A DNA stretch of 64,000 nt. Source: Rhodocyclales bacterium. Its GTDB lineage: Bacteria; Pseudomonadota; Gammaproteobacteria; Burkholderiales; Rhodocyclaceae. The notes under the pieces are model-generated. The model saw only the letters and a list, made by a program, of their open reading frames with translations. It was not told where the DNA came from and did not search any database. The stretch covers positions 17,396-81,395 of the forward strand of contig JAPLQY010000014.1 of NCBI GenBank assembly GCA_026399475.1, written 5' to 3'. The number at the start of each line of letters is the position of its first letter. Position 1 is the first letter of the stretch. Shown piece after piece: positions 9,967-18,705 of this stretch. Made by a program: the position numbers and the translations under genes.

Positions 9967-10758
9967 TCAGGCGAGTTGTCGCCGCAGCCCGGCCAGATAG
10001 TGCAAGCCGGCAATCGCGCGGCTACCGTACCACGAGACCATTTCGCCGTCGATGCGGGTAACGGGCCGTTGCGCCAGCGCACCGACTTCGGCCAGATGTC
10101 GATCGGTGAAGGCATAAGGTTCCGAGGGCAACAGCACGCGCGCAACATCGGCCAGCCACGGTGCATCCCATCCGAATATCGGGAAGCGCACCGGGGCCTC
10201 CGCCGGCAGCGTATCCCAGCCGGCGGCGCCGAGCATGGCCGCGATGTAGGTGTCGCGCCTCACGGTCATCCAGGGCTCGCGCCAGATGGGGTAGAGCACG
10301 GCCTCGCGGGGCCGTGTCGCGGTTACCGCGGCGAGTTCGCGACTCGCCGTCGCGAACTCGGCGGCGAGTCGCCCGGCTTGGGCTTCGCGACCGAATATTT
10401 CGCCCAGCAGTGCGTACAGGGCGAGGTTGTCATCCACGGTCTGTGGATGCACGACGACGACCTGCGGCACGAACTGCATCATGGCCTCAACCGCTTCGCG
10501 ACGGTTCTCGTCGATGTCGGCGATCAGGTGGGTAGGCGCCAGTTGCCGCACCCTGTCGAGATTGACATCCTTGGTACCGCCGACCTTGGGCACATGGCGC
10601 AGCACTTGCCGGGGATGAATGCAAAAGCCGGTGCGGCCGACCAGGCGGTCCGCCAGACCGAGGTCGCAGATGAGTTCCGTCAGGCTGGGCACCAGGCTGA
10701 CGATGCGCGGCACGCCGTCAAACCTCTGATGCTCGCGCCCCAGCGCGTCGACCCGCAT
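9967..10758 (-). CDS. Helical-backbone metal receptor / BtuF-like cobalamin-binding protein
   Basis: This 263-residue protein begins near its N-terminus with RIVSLVPSLTELICDLGL, the hallmark opening of class III (BtuF/FhuD-type) substrate-binding proteins. VGRTGFCIHP and the long helical linker region follow. The family binds cobalamin or a metal chelate between two lobes joined by one helix. Using the ATG at 10758 there is no signal peptide or lipobox, which is odd for a periplasmic receptor; either it acts in the cytoplasm or it is not a transport component. Extending upstream only adds arginine-rich residues, not a leader. No BtuC/BtuD genes are adjacent. It follows the SPOR gene on the same strand after 131 bp and is convergent with the large fusion gene. 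Confidence 0.75.
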   Translation of the reverse strand: MRVDALGREHQRFDGVPRIVSLVPSLTELICDLGLADRLVGRTGFCIHPRQVLRHVPKVGGTKDVNLDRVRQLAPTHLIADIDENRREAVEAMMQFVPQVVVVHPQTVDDNLALYALLGEIFGREAQAGRLAAEFATASRELAAVTATRPREAVLYPIWREPWMTVRRDTYIAAMLGAAGWDTLPAEAPVRFPIFGWDAPWLADVARVLLPSEPYAFTDRHLAEVGALAQRPVTRIDGEMVSWYGSRAIAGLHYLAGLRRQLA

Positions 10759-10889
10759 TACAGATCGGGGCCGCGCGATTTTCTTCCGGCGCGGACGGGT
10801 TCGACCAGCAGATCGATGTTGGCTGCCCATCCTTCGTGGTTGTCCGGCGTCAGCGCCGGAACTCCACGCCATGCTTCCATTGCGCCCTT

Positions 10890-11576
10890 CTATTCCTTCT
10901 GCTTGATGACCGTGCCCTGCACTCCGCTTTGGGACAGCAGAGCGCGCGCCCGATTCATTTCATCGGGGTCGCGGAAAGGACCGACGCGCACCCGATGCAT
11001 GGTGCCCTTCTCGGGAATGCTGACTTCCTGCACGCTGGCTTCCAGCCCGGTAAGCGCGAGCTTGGCCTTGAGGTTGTCGGCATCGGCCGGTTTCTGGAAC
11101 GCGCCCACCTGGAGGAAAAAGATTTCGCTCGGTGCCCGCTTGACTTCGACGGCAGGCTCGCCGGCTACCCCCGGCGTTGCCGCAGCCGGCGCGGCAGTGC
11201 CGGGTGTGACGGCGCCGGGCGCAGCTGGCTGCTTGTTGCCTTCGAGAATGCCGTAGAACTCGAAACGCTGGCGATCCGTAGCCTTGTCGCCGGGTTTGCC
11301 GGGCAGCGGCGCCGGCGTCTGCGGTGCAGCGGCTGTGCCGCCTGACGTCGCCGGCCTGTCCTTCTCGGCCCTGGGCGCACCTTCGTATTTGTTCAGGAAA
11401 GGCAGGGGTGACTTGTTCAGATACCAGACCACACCGAAGGCAATCAGCATGCCGACCACGAGGCCGATGAAAATGCCGAGCAGCGTGCCACCGCTGCTTT
11501 TGTTCTGCGGCGCCCGCGTGGTCGACGCCGCACGCGAGGTTTTGTCCATGGTCTTGTCGAATTTACCCATAGTCAC
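10890..11576 (-). CDS. SPOR domain membrane protein (FtsN-like)
   Basis: This is a single-pass inner-membrane protein of about 228 residues. It has a short basic cytoplasmic start, one transmembrane helix (LLGIFIGLVVGMLIAFGVVW, about residues 32-51), a proline/alanine-rich periplasmic linker, and a C-terminal SPOR domain (about 148-225, beginning FFLQVGAFQKPADAD). SPOR domains bind denuded peptidoglycan at the septum, so a cell-division role like FtsN is expected. Translation probably starts at the GTG overlapping the argS stop (GTGA), giving coupling to argS; an ATG two codons downstream (11570) is the alternative. argS followed by a SPOR gene is a common betaproteobacterial pair, which supports the call. 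Confidence 0.85.
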   Translation of the reverse strand: MTMGKFDKTMDKTSRAASTTRAPQNKSSGGTLLGIFIGLVVGMLIAFGVVWYLNKSPLPFLNKYEGAPRAEKDRPATSGGTAAAPQTPAPLPGKPGDKATDRQRFEFYGILEGNKQPAAPGAVTPGTAAPAAATPGVAGEPAVEVKRAPSEIFFLQVGAFQKPADADNLKAKLALTGLEASVQEVSIPEKGTMHRVRVGPFRDPDEMNRARALLSQSGVQGTVIKQKE

Positions 11577-13327
11577 ATGCTCACCGGTTGCGAAACGCCC
11601 AGCAGGGAAAGCCCGTTCTGCAGCACCTGCCGCGTTGCCAGGGCCAGGGCCAGACGCGCCTGGCGGGTGGCAGGATCATCCACCAGCACCCGTTCGGCGT
11701 TGTACCAGCTGTGAAAATCGCCGGCCAGGTCCTTGAGGTAAAAAGCCAGCGCATGCGGCGCATAGTCGCGTGCCGCCACCTGTATCAGTTCGGGAAACTC
11801 GGCCAGGCGCGCGCACAGCGCGTATTCGCGCTCATGCAGCAGCGGCGCCAGATCGGTCCGGACCAGCGCTGACTGGTCACCCTCCCACTGCGCCAGCACC
11901 GAGCAGATCCGGGCATGGGCGTACTGGACGTAGTACACCGGGTTGTCATTGCTTTCCGACTTCGCCAGATCGAGATCGAAATCCAGCGCCTGATCGCATT
12001 TGCGCAGCATATAGAAGAAGCGGCAGGCGTCGTTGCCGACTTCCTCGCGCAACTGGCGCAGCGTCACGTACTCGCCGGAGCGGGTGGACATCGAGGCCTT
12101 CTGCCCGTCGCGGAACAGGCTGACAAACTGCACCAGCGTCACATCCAGCCGGTTGGCATCCGCCCCGGAAGCGGCGAGCGCACCCTTTACACGCGGAATG
12201 TAACCGTGATGATCGGCACCCCAGACATCGATCACCTTGTCGAAGCCGCGCTCGAACTTGTTCAGGTGATAGGCAATGTCGGATGCGAAATAGGTATAGA
12301 GGCCGTTGTCGCGCTGGACCACGCGGTCCTTCTCGTCGCCGAAGGCCGTCGAGCTGAACCACTTGGCGCCATCCTGCAGGTAGATGTGGCCGGACTTTTC
12401 CAGAGCGGCCACGGCCCTTGCCACCATGCCGGTTTCGTAGAGGCTGCGCTCGGAGAACCAGACATCGAAATGCACGCCGAACTCTTCCAGATCGGCGCGG
12501 CAATCCGTCAACTGCTCGTTCAGGACGTGGCCGTGAATGTAGGCCCAGTCCTCGCCCAGCAGGTCCTTGCCGGCGAGGATCAGGCCGTCGAGCCGGGCCT
12601 CGGCGTCGTCAGTATCCGGCACGCAGGCAAGCACGGCTTCGGCCGGATGCACGTAGCGGTCGCCGTGGGCCTGCTTCACCTGTTCCGCCATCTCGCGCAC
12701 ATAGCCGCCCTGATAGGCGTTGGGCGGAAAGGGCACGGGCTCGTCGAACAGTTCGAGATAACGCAGCCACGCGGAAACGGCAAGAATGTCCATCTGCCGC
12801 CCGGCGTCATTGACGTAATACTCGCGCGTCACCTCGTAGCCCGCAAAAGCCAGCAAGGAGGCCAGGCTGGCGCCATACGCCGCCCCACGTCCATGGCCGA
12901 CATGCAGCGGTCCGGTGGGGTTGGCGGAAACAAACTCGACCTGCAGCCTGAGCCTGCTTGCAGGGCCACGGCCAAAACCATGCCCGGCGGCAAGCACAGT
13001 GGCGACCACTGCGGTCCTGGCGGCGGGGGTCAGGGTGAAATTGATGAAGCCGGCGCCGGCGATTTCCACTTTCGCCACAGAAACCGAGGATGGCAGTTCG
13101 CGCACCAGACGCTCGGCGATCTGGCGCGGATTGGTCTTCAACTCGCGCGCCAGTTGCATCGCCAGATTGCTGGCGAAATCACCATGACTCGCCTGCTTGG
13201 GACGTTCGAGGATGATTTCGGCATGCCCCTGTTCGGGGGCCACGCTGGCGAGTGCGGCGCGCAGCAGGTCGGTGAGATGCTGGCGGGCGTCAAAGGCAAT
13301 GCGGGGGGGTGCGCTGGATGCGGTCAT
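11573..13327 (-). CDS. argS: Arginyl-tRNA synthetase
   Basis: Class I aminoacyl-tRNA synthetase that charges tRNA-Arg with arginine in the cytoplasm. With the ATG at 13327 the product is 584 residues, near the usual 577. It shows the N-terminal Add1 domain (HAEIILERPKQASHGDFASN), the HIGH-type motif as HVGHGRGA after SANPTGPL, the KMSKS-equivalent loop as KASMSTRSG, and a C-terminal DALR anticodon-binding domain. A much longer upstream open frame exists only because the opposite-strand ubiB gene leaves it open, and it has no synthetase homology. The stop overlaps the SPOR gene start by 4 bp. It is divergent from ubiB with an 81-bp shared intergenic region. Confidence 0.97.
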   Translation of the reverse strand: MTASSAPPRIAFDARQHLTDLLRAALASVAPEQGHAEIILERPKQASHGDFASNLAMQLARELKTNPRQIAERLVRELPSSVSVAKVEIAGAGFINFTLTPAARTAVVATVLAAGHGFGRGPASRLRLQVEFVSANPTGPLHVGHGRGAAYGASLASLLAFAGYEVTREYYVNDAGRQMDILAVSAWLRYLELFDEPVPFPPNAYQGGYVREMAEQVKQAHGDRYVHPAEAVLACVPDTDDAEARLDGLILAGKDLLGEDWAYIHGHVLNEQLTDCRADLEEFGVHFDVWFSERSLYETGMVARAVAALEKSGHIYLQDGAKWFSSTAFGDEKDRVVQRDNGLYTYFASDIAYHLNKFERGFDKVIDVWGADHHGYIPRVKGALAASGADANRLDVTLVQFVSLFRDGQKASMSTRSGEYVTLRQLREEVGNDACRFFYMLRKCDQALDFDLDLAKSESNDNPVYYVQYAHARICSVLAQWEGDQSALVRTDLAPLLHEREYALCARLAEFPELIQVAARDYAPHALAFYLKDLAGDFHSWYNAERVLVDDPATRQARLALALATRQVLQNGLSLLGVSQPVSM

Positions 13328-13408
13328 ATCAAGAGTACGCAAGGTCTTTCCGGGTCTTTCGCTGAGCTGTGAATTATACTTCCCGTTTCTCGTCTGCCCC
13401 TGCCTCCC

Positions 13409-14956
13409 GTGCGCATCTTCCGCCTCATCCGTATCGCCCGTGTTGCCTACCTCTACGGGCTTGACAGTCTGATCCTCGATCATGAGCTCGAGCCCGGCTT
13501 CTGGGCCCGCATCCTCTTTGCAGCGCAGCGGCTGATGTTCTGGCGCGATCTTTCCGCGCCGCGCGCGGTGCGACTGCGGCAGGCGCTGGAAGATCTGGGG
13601 CCGATTTTTGTAAAGTTCGGCCAGTTGCTGTCGACCCGGCGCGACCTGCTGCCCCTGGATATCGCCGACGAGCTGGCGAAGCTGCAGGATCGCGTACCGC
13701 CGTTTTCGTCGGACCTGGCCATCGCCGAACTCGAGAAGGCCTACGGCAGGCCAGTGGATAAGGTCTTCGCCACGTTCGACCGGGAACCGGTAGCCTCGGC
13801 CTCGGTGGCCCAGGTGCATTTCGCCGTGCTGCATGAAAAGGACGGCGGCCGCGAGGTTGCGGTAAAGATCCTGCGTCCCGGCATCCAGCCGGTGATCGAG
13901 CACGACATCGCCCTGCTCCAGGTCGCCGCCAGCCTGCTCGAAACGCTGTGGGCGGATGGCCGGCGCCTCAAGCCGCGCGAGGTGGTCGGGGAGTTCGACA
14001 AGTATCTGCACTACGAACTGGACCTGATGCGCGAGGCCGCCAACTGCTCGCAACTGCGGCGCAATTTCGCCGACTCCGACTTGCTGATCCTGCCCGAAGT
14101 GCATTGGGACTGGTGCACGCAGAGCGTGATGGTGATGGAACGCATGCACGGCACCACGATTTCGCAAGTCGACGCGCTGCGCGAAAAAGGCGTGGATATC
14201 CCGCGTCTGGCCCGCGCCGGCGTCGAGATTTTCTTTACCCAGGTGTTCCGCGACGGCTTCTTCCATGCCGACATGCATCCCGGCAATATCTTTGTCGCCA
14301 CCGAAGGGCCGCACAAGGGATGCTACATCGCGCTCGATTTCGGCATCGTCGGCACCTTGTCGGATGTCGACAAGAACTATCTGGCGCAGAATTTCCTCGC
14401 CTTCTTCCGGCGTGACTACAAGCGCGTCGCCGAGGTGCACATCGAATCCGGCTGGGCGCCGAAAGGCACCCGGGTGGACGAGTTCGAGGCGGCGATCCGC
14501 TCTGTCTGCGAGCCATTCTTCGACCGGCCCCTGAAGGAAATTTCGCTCGGCCGCGTGCTGCTGCGCCTGTTTCAGACTTCGCGCCAGTTCAATGTGGAAG
14601 TACAGCCGCAACTGGTGCTGCTGCAAAAGACCCTGCTCAACATCGAGGGCCTCGGCCGCGATCTCGATCCCGAACTCGACCTGTGGAAGACCGCCCTGCC
14701 CTATCTGGAACGCTGGATGAGCGAGCAGCTGGGCTGGCTGGCTCTGGAAAACAACATCAAGCGCGAGGCCTCGAACTGGGCCAAGTTGCTGCCGACCTTG
14801 CCGCGACTGGTGCATCAGGCGCTCACCGCCACCGCATCGCCGGCGCCCAACCTCGAACTGGAAAGCCTGGCCGCCGAAGTACGCGGTTTGCGCCACCTTC
14901 TGTGGCTGGCGCTGGCGGTGGCCGCCTTTGCACTAAGCTTCGCTGTCCTGCAATAG
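13409..14956 (+). CDS. ubiB: Ubiquinone biosynthesis protein kinase-like UbiB
   Basis: Atypical kinase-like (ABC1/ADCK/UbiB) protein of 515 residues required for aerobic ubiquinone synthesis; it is thought to use ATPase activity to extract or present isoprenoid intermediates at the inner membrane. Family hallmarks are visible: the KxGQ motif in [11 protein letters not shown], the alanine-rich loop [11 protein letters not shown] in place of a glycine loop, a DMHPGNIF segment, and the metal-binding LDFGIVG. Two hydrophobic helices end the protein ([17 protein letters not shown]), as in E. coli UbiB. The start is a GTG. It is divergent from argS and followed by a 188-bp gap in which I see no gene or clear terminator. 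Confidence 0.93.
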   Translation: MRIFRLIRIARVAYLYGLDSLILDHELEPGFWARILFAAQRLMFWRDLSAPRAVRLRQALEDLGPIFVKFGQLLSTRRDLLPLDIADELAKLQDRVPPFSSDLAIAELEKAYGRPVDKVFATFDREPVASASVAQVHFAVLHEKDGGREVAVKILRPGIQPVIEHDIALLQVAASLLETLWADGRRLKPREVVGEFDKYLHYELDLMREAANCSQLRRNFADSDLLILPEVHWDWCTQSVMVMERMHGTTISQVDALREKGVDIPRLARAGVEIFFTQVFRDGFFHADMHPGNIFVATEGPHKGCYIALDFGIVGTLSDVDKNYLAQNFLAFFRRDYKRVAEVHIESGWAPKGTRVDEFEAAIRSVCEPFFDRPLKEISLGRVLLRLFQTSRQFNVEVQPQLVLLQKTLLNIEGLGRDLDPELDLWKTALPYLERWMSEQLGWLALENNIKREASNWAKLLPTLPRLVHQALTATASPAPNLELESLAAEVRGLRHLLWLALAVAAFALSFAVLQ

Positions 14957-15144
14957 CGCTCCGAGGACAGGGAGTTCCCATGCTGCTCTGCCGCGCAGAC
15001 CCATCATGCCGAGCCGGAATACAGGCATTGACGCCGCCGGTCCGCGTCCGGGTGGACGCCTGCCCGCAAAGCGGAATTCCAGGCGTGCAGAGCACCGTCC
15101 CTCCAGGACATAAAGCGGAAGTCCCGGCGCCCAAGGCTTAGCAA

Positions 15145-16266
15145 ATGGCAGAAAAACAGTCCCTGTACGAAATACTCGGACTCAGCGACAAGGCCTCCCG
15201 CGAAGATGTTCAAAGGGCCTTCGATGAGTCCCGGCAGGCACTGGAGTCGGAGACGGACGAGGAAGAGAAGCGCAACCGGCGTGCCATCCTGCAGCATGCC
15301 CATGACATACTGAACGACCGGCGCCAGCGAGCGGGCTACGACCGCCGCAGCCGCGACCGGAGGCTGGCGGAAGCACTGAAGGCGTCTTCCCCCGCGCGGT
15401 CGCTGCGGCCTGTTATCGGCATCCTGCTGGTTGCAGGCGCAGCTTGCCTGGCCTGGCTTTACATCGCCGATGACAAACCCGCGCTGAACGCGCCGACACG
15501 GGCTTTCAGCGCGCCACCTGCGGCGCGGAAAATCGAGCCGCCGGCCATCAGCAAGGACATAGCCACCTTGCTGCCCCAGGCGCCCGCCGTCGCAGTGCCC
15601 GGCAGCACGACGCCCGCACCGCCGCCGGTCGCGCCGCAGAGCACTCAGAAACTGGTCTTCGAGGGCCCCAATGCTGCGGCCCTGGCAAAGTTTTCAGACT
15701 CGACCTATCTCATCATCGGCGCAGAGGGCCTGGGTACCGGTGTGGTGATAGACCACGACAAGCTGCTGACCAACTGCCATGTGATCGCCCCGAATGTGCT
15801 CAAGGGGCCGATTCTGGCCATCAACCCGGCAACGCGGGAGAAGACGCGCATCACCGAAGCCGCCTTCCTGATCAGGGAAGATGCCTGCGTCGTGCATGCG
15901 CCGGGACTGAATGGCAAGCCGATTGCGATCGGCGATGCGGGACGACTGGCGCGTGGCGCGCGCATTTTCAACATCGGCTTCGCGAACGGCCGCCTGATCG
16001 CGTCGGCGGGAGCGCTGCTGGGAGTTATCAATCGGGGCGGCCAGAATTATCTGGTTTCCTCAAATTACTGCGATCAGGGCGTTTCCGGCGGCCCGCTGGT
16101 CGATGAGGAAGGCCGCCTGGTGGGACTGACTTCCGGCGGCCCGCCGGATCGCAGCTTCTGCCTGTCGCTTACCGCAGAGACGGCCCGCACGGTGTTGACC
16201 CAAACACTGATCGCGATCGATGCCTTTCCTCCCAGCTACCTCAGCAATCTGGCACGTCGCTGGTAA
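15145..16266 (+). CDS. Membrane-anchored trypsin-like protease with a degenerate J-domain
   Basis: This is a 373-residue modular protein. Residues 5-70 resemble a DnaJ domain (LYEILGLSDKASREDVQRAF to AHDILNDRRQRAGYD), but the loop that should carry HPD is missing, so it should not stimulate DnaK in the usual way. One transmembrane helix follows (VIGILLVAGAACLAWLYIA, about 92-110), then a proline-rich linker. A chymotrypsin-fold domain (about 175-360) has the His motif LLTNCHVI, a candidate Asp in REDACVV, and the Ser motif GVSGGPL. The protease domain should be periplasmic and the J-like domain cytoplasmic. Substrates are unknown. It sits between ubiB and a VanZ-family gene on the same strand. 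Fold assignments are fairly sure; activity is inferred from an apparently intact triad. Confidence 0.8.
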   Translation: MAEKQSLYEILGLSDKASREDVQRAFDESRQALESETDEEEKRNRRAILQHAHDILNDRRQRAGYDRRSRDRRLAEALKASSPARSLRPVIGILLVAGAACLAWLYIADDKPALNAPTRAFSAPPAARKIEPPAISKDIATLLPQAPAVAVPGSTTPAPPPVAPQSTQKLVFEGPNAAALAKFSDSTYLIIGAEGLGTGVVIDHDKLLTNCHVIAPNVLKGPILAINPATREKTRITEAAFLIREDACVVHAPGLNGKPIAIGDAGRLARGARIFNIGFANGRLIASAGALLGVINRGGQNYLVSSNYCDQGVSGGPLVDEEGRLVGLTSGGPPDRSFCLSLTAETARTVLTQTLIAIDAFPPSYLSNLARRW

Positions 16267-16332
16267 CGCGGGGCAGGCAGGATAGAGCGCAACCCTTGTC
16301 CCGCTGCGTCGAAGCCGGCAGAATCGCAGGCT

Positions 16333-17403
16333 GTGGCAAACAGCGCACGCACCCATCTGACCCTCTACCTGACCAGCGGCTATGCGCTGCTGGTCATCTA
16401 CGCGAGCCTGTATCCCCTGGCCGGCTGGCATGACAGCGGGGGCAATCCGCTGGCCTTCGTCGGTGCGGCGTGGCCACGCTACTGGACCGGTTTCGATCTG
16501 GCGACCAACATTGTCGCCTACCTGCCCTTCGGGTTTTTCTGCACGACCGCCTTGCGCCGCCGACTGGCTCCGCTCGCGGCGTGGCTGGTGGCTGCCCTGC
16601 TCGGCGGCGGACTGAGCTTTGCCATGGAACTGCTGCAGAACTACCTGCCAAGCCGGGTGCCGTCGAATCTCGATCTGGCCTGCAATACGGCCGGCGCCCT
16701 GCTGGGAGGATTGGTCGGCGCCCGCTGGGGCTCGCGCGCGCTGGACGAAGGACGGCTCGCGCGCTGGCGGCGGCGGGTCATGGTGCCGGCGTATGGTGCC
16801 GACATGGGCGTGCTGCTGATCGCCGCCTGGCTGATGACCCAGTTGTCGCCCGAGACCCTGCTGTTCGGCAGCGGCGATCTACGCCAGATGCTCGACCTCC
16901 CTCCGGTCCAGCCTTTCCTCCCCGGACGCTTTGTCAGCCTCGAAGGCGCCATCGCCGCCGCAGGCCTGCTGGCCGCGGGGCTGATTGCCACGCTGCTGCT
17001 GCGCCGAGACGCCCGCCTGCTGACGGGCGGCCTGTTGCTGGCTGCAGTGCTGATCAAGACTGCGGCTCATGCCTTGCTGATGGGGCCGGCGGCGGCCGTG
17101 GCGTGGATCACTCCGGGTAACAGCGCCGGCCTCGCGATAGGGCTGGGCTTGTGGTGGAGCGCCTCCTTCCTGGTCTTTCCGCTGCAACGCGCAGTAGCGG
17201 CGCTCGCACTCCTGTTCGCCACCGTCATGGTGAATGTCGCCCCGGAGAACCCCTATCTGCACAACATGCTGCAGATCTGGAATCCGGGCCAGTTCCTGAA
17301 TTTCAACGGCCTCACGCGATTGATCTGCTCGCTGTGGCCATTCCTGGCCCTGCCCTGGCTGATGATCTACCGTCCGGAACCAAGCAATGCACTCGATTAC
17401 TGA
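16333..17403 (+). CDS. VanZ family membrane protein
   Basis: This is a polytopic membrane protein of 356 residues with a GTG start. The N-terminal 130 residues match VanZ-like domains: YALLVIYASLYPL, then NIVAYLPFGFF, then LSFAMELLQNYLPSR and DLACNTAGALLGG. About five more hydrophobic helices follow. VanZ-like proteins have been tied to low-level teicoplanin resistance and envelope lipid or glycan processes, but most, including this architecture, have no defined role. Its last 17 bp overlap the next gene, so the two are probably co-transcribed. Confidence 0.82.
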   Translation: MANSARTHLTLYLTSGYALLVIYASLYPLAGWHDSGGNPLAFVGAAWPRYWTGFDLATNIVAYLPFGFFCTTALRRRLAPLAAWLVAALLGGGLSFAMELLQNYLPSRVPSNLDLACNTAGALLGGLVGARWGSRALDEGRLARWRRRVMVPAYGADMGVLLIAAWLMTQLSPETLLFGSGDLRQMLDLPPVQPFLPGRFVSLEGAIAAAGLLAAGLIATLLLRRDARLLTGGLLLAAVLIKTAAHALLMGPAAAVAWITPGNSAGLAIGLGLWWSASFLVFPLQRAVAALALLFATVMVNVAPENPYLHNMLQIWNPGQFLNFNGLTRLICSLWPFLALPWLMIYRPEPSNALDY

Positions 17404-17710
17404 CCTCGCCACCCTGCGCGATGCGCTGCGGGCCTTTTGCGCCGCACGCGACTGGCATCGCTACCACACGCCAAAGAATCTCGTCATGGCCCTGAGCGTC
17501 GAAGCCGCTGAACTGGTCGAGCATTTCCAGTGGGCAACGCCCGAGGAAAGCCTCGCGCTCGCCCCCGAAAAACGTGCCGAGGTGGCCGACGAAATCGCCG
17601 ACGTGCTGATCTACCTCACCGAACTGGCCGACGTGCTCGGCATCGACCCGATTGCCGCGGCCCGCGAAAAGATAGTGAAGAACGCAGTCAAATATCCGGC
17701 ACCCCTATAA
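17387..17710 (+). CDS. MazG-like nucleotide pyrophosphohydrolase
   Basis: This 107-residue all-alpha NTP-PPase belongs to the RS21-C6/MazG-like superfamily, which hydrolyses (d)NTPs to monophosphates and pyrophosphate, usually as house-cleaning of modified nucleotides. The metal-binding pattern is visible: EAAELVEHFQW (ExxE) followed by EVADEIADVLIYL (ExxxD-type). The short single-domain form matches dCTPase-like and YpjD-like members. The start ATG lies within the end of the VanZ gene in another frame. It is followed after 26 bp by a ferredoxin gene on the same strand. Confidence 0.88.
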   Translation: MHSITDLATLRDALRAFCAARDWHRYHTPKNLVMALSVEAAELVEHFQWATPEESLALAPEKRAEVADEIADVLIYLTELADVLGIDPIAAAREKIVKNAVKYPAPL

Positions 17711-17736
17711 TTTCTCCTTTGCCGACAATCTGCCCC

Positions 17737-18045
17737 ATGAGCCATTTCCAGCACCACGTGTTCTTCTGCACCAACCAGCGCGCCGCCGGCGAAGCCTGCT
17801 GCAACAATCACGGCGCCAGCGACATGCGCGCCTACGCCAAGGATCGGGTCAAGGCGCTGGGCAAAAAAGTTCCGGGCAAGGTGCGCATCAATGCCGCCGG
17901 CTGCCTCGATCGCTGCGAACAGGGGCCGGTGCTGGTGATCTATCCCGAGGCGGTCTGGTACACCTACGTGGACAAGGAAGACATCGACGAAATCATCGAT
18001 CAGCACCTGGTTCATGGCCGTGTTGTCGAGCGCCTGAAGATCTGA
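17737..18045 (+). CDS. [2Fe-2S] thioredoxin-like ferredoxin
   Basis: A 102-residue ferredoxin of the thioredoxin-fold (Shethna-type/NuoE-like) class. It shows the spaced cysteine pattern FFCTNQ, GEACCNNHG, and GCLDRCEQGP, which ligates a [2Fe-2S] cluster. It is a likely cytoplasmic electron carrier with unknown partner. The ATG giving MSHFQHHVFFC is chosen because homology starts there; the frame is open further upstream only because it runs through the MazG-like gene. The stop is 3 bp before the next start, so it forms an operon with the alpha/beta hydrolase, a pairing I recall from other betaproteobacteria. Confidence 0.9.
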   Translation: MSHFQHHVFFCTNQRAAGEACCNNHGASDMRAYAKDRVKALGKKVPGKVRINAAGCLDRCEQGPVLVIYPEAVWYTYVDKEDIDEIIDQHLVHGRVVERLKI

Positions 18046-18048
18046 GCC

Positions 18049-18705
18049 ATGTCACGGCACGAGCGAATCCTGGTCGACGGGCCGGACGGCAAGATCGAGG
18101 TCTTCGTCGAAGGGCATGAACACCCGCAGGGCATCGCCCTGATCGCCCATCCGCATCCGCTGTTCGGCGGAACCGCCGACAACAAGGTGGTGACCACGCT
18201 GGCACGCGCCTTCCGCGAGCAGGGCTGCATCACGCTGCGGCCGCATTTTCGCGGCGTCGGCGGAAGCGAGGGCGAACACGACCACGGCGATGCCGAAACC
18301 GAAGACCTGCTGGCCCTGCATGCCTGGGCGCGTATGCGCTATGCCGCTTTGTCGATGAATTCGGGCACCCCTCTACCCGTCTATCTGGCCGGCTTTTCCT
18401 TCGGTGCGTATGTGACCACACGCCTGGCGAAACGCCTCGCCGCCGCCGGCGACCCGGCCAGATGGCTGGTTCTGGTCGGCACCGCGGCCGGTTTTGTGGA
18501 AGGGGCGCGAAGCTATGAAACCGAGGCGGTAGCGGCCGACACGCTGGTGATCCATGGCTCCGCTGACGAAACCGTGCGCCTCGACAATGTGCTGGCGTGG
18601 GCCCAGCCACTGGAAATCCCGGTGGTGGTGGTGCCCGGCGCCGACCACTTCTTTCACCGCCGCCTGCACCTGATCCGCGACATCATCCATCGCGCCTGGC
18701 ACTAG
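18049..18705 (+). CDS. Alpha/beta hydrolase
   Basis: This is a 218-residue hydrolase of the compact bacterial type with HPHPLFGG after strand 3. The nucleophile elbow is GFSFG, an acid residue sits in HGSADETV, and the catalytic His is in PGADHFFHRR. Together these give a complete Ser-Asp-His triad. Members of this group act on small esters or thioesters or remain uncharacterised; the substrate cannot be told here. It lies immediately downstream of the ferredoxin gene (3-bp gap), and its 3' end overlaps the convergent receiver-TPR gene by 4 bp. Confidence 0.88.
   Translation: MSRHERILVDGPDGKIEVFVEGHEHPQGIALIAHPHPLFGGTADNKVVTTLARAFREQGCITLRPHFRGVGGSEGEHDHGDAETEDLLALHAWARMRYAALSMNSGTPLPVYLAGFSFGAYVTTRLAKRLAAAGDPARWLVLVGTAAGFVEGARSYETEAVAADTLVIHGSADETVRLDNVLAWAQPLEIPVVVVPGADHFFHRRLHLIRDIIHRAWH

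Noticed and set aside
13328..14896. N-terminal extension of argS to more than 1100 residues
   Set aside because: The extra part is antisense to ubiB and has no homology; ArgS begins at the ATG at 13327.
17530..17736. N-terminal extension of the ferredoxin
   Set aside because: The added residues are an out-of-frame reading of the MazG-like gene; the cysteine-bearing domain starts at the ATG at 17737.
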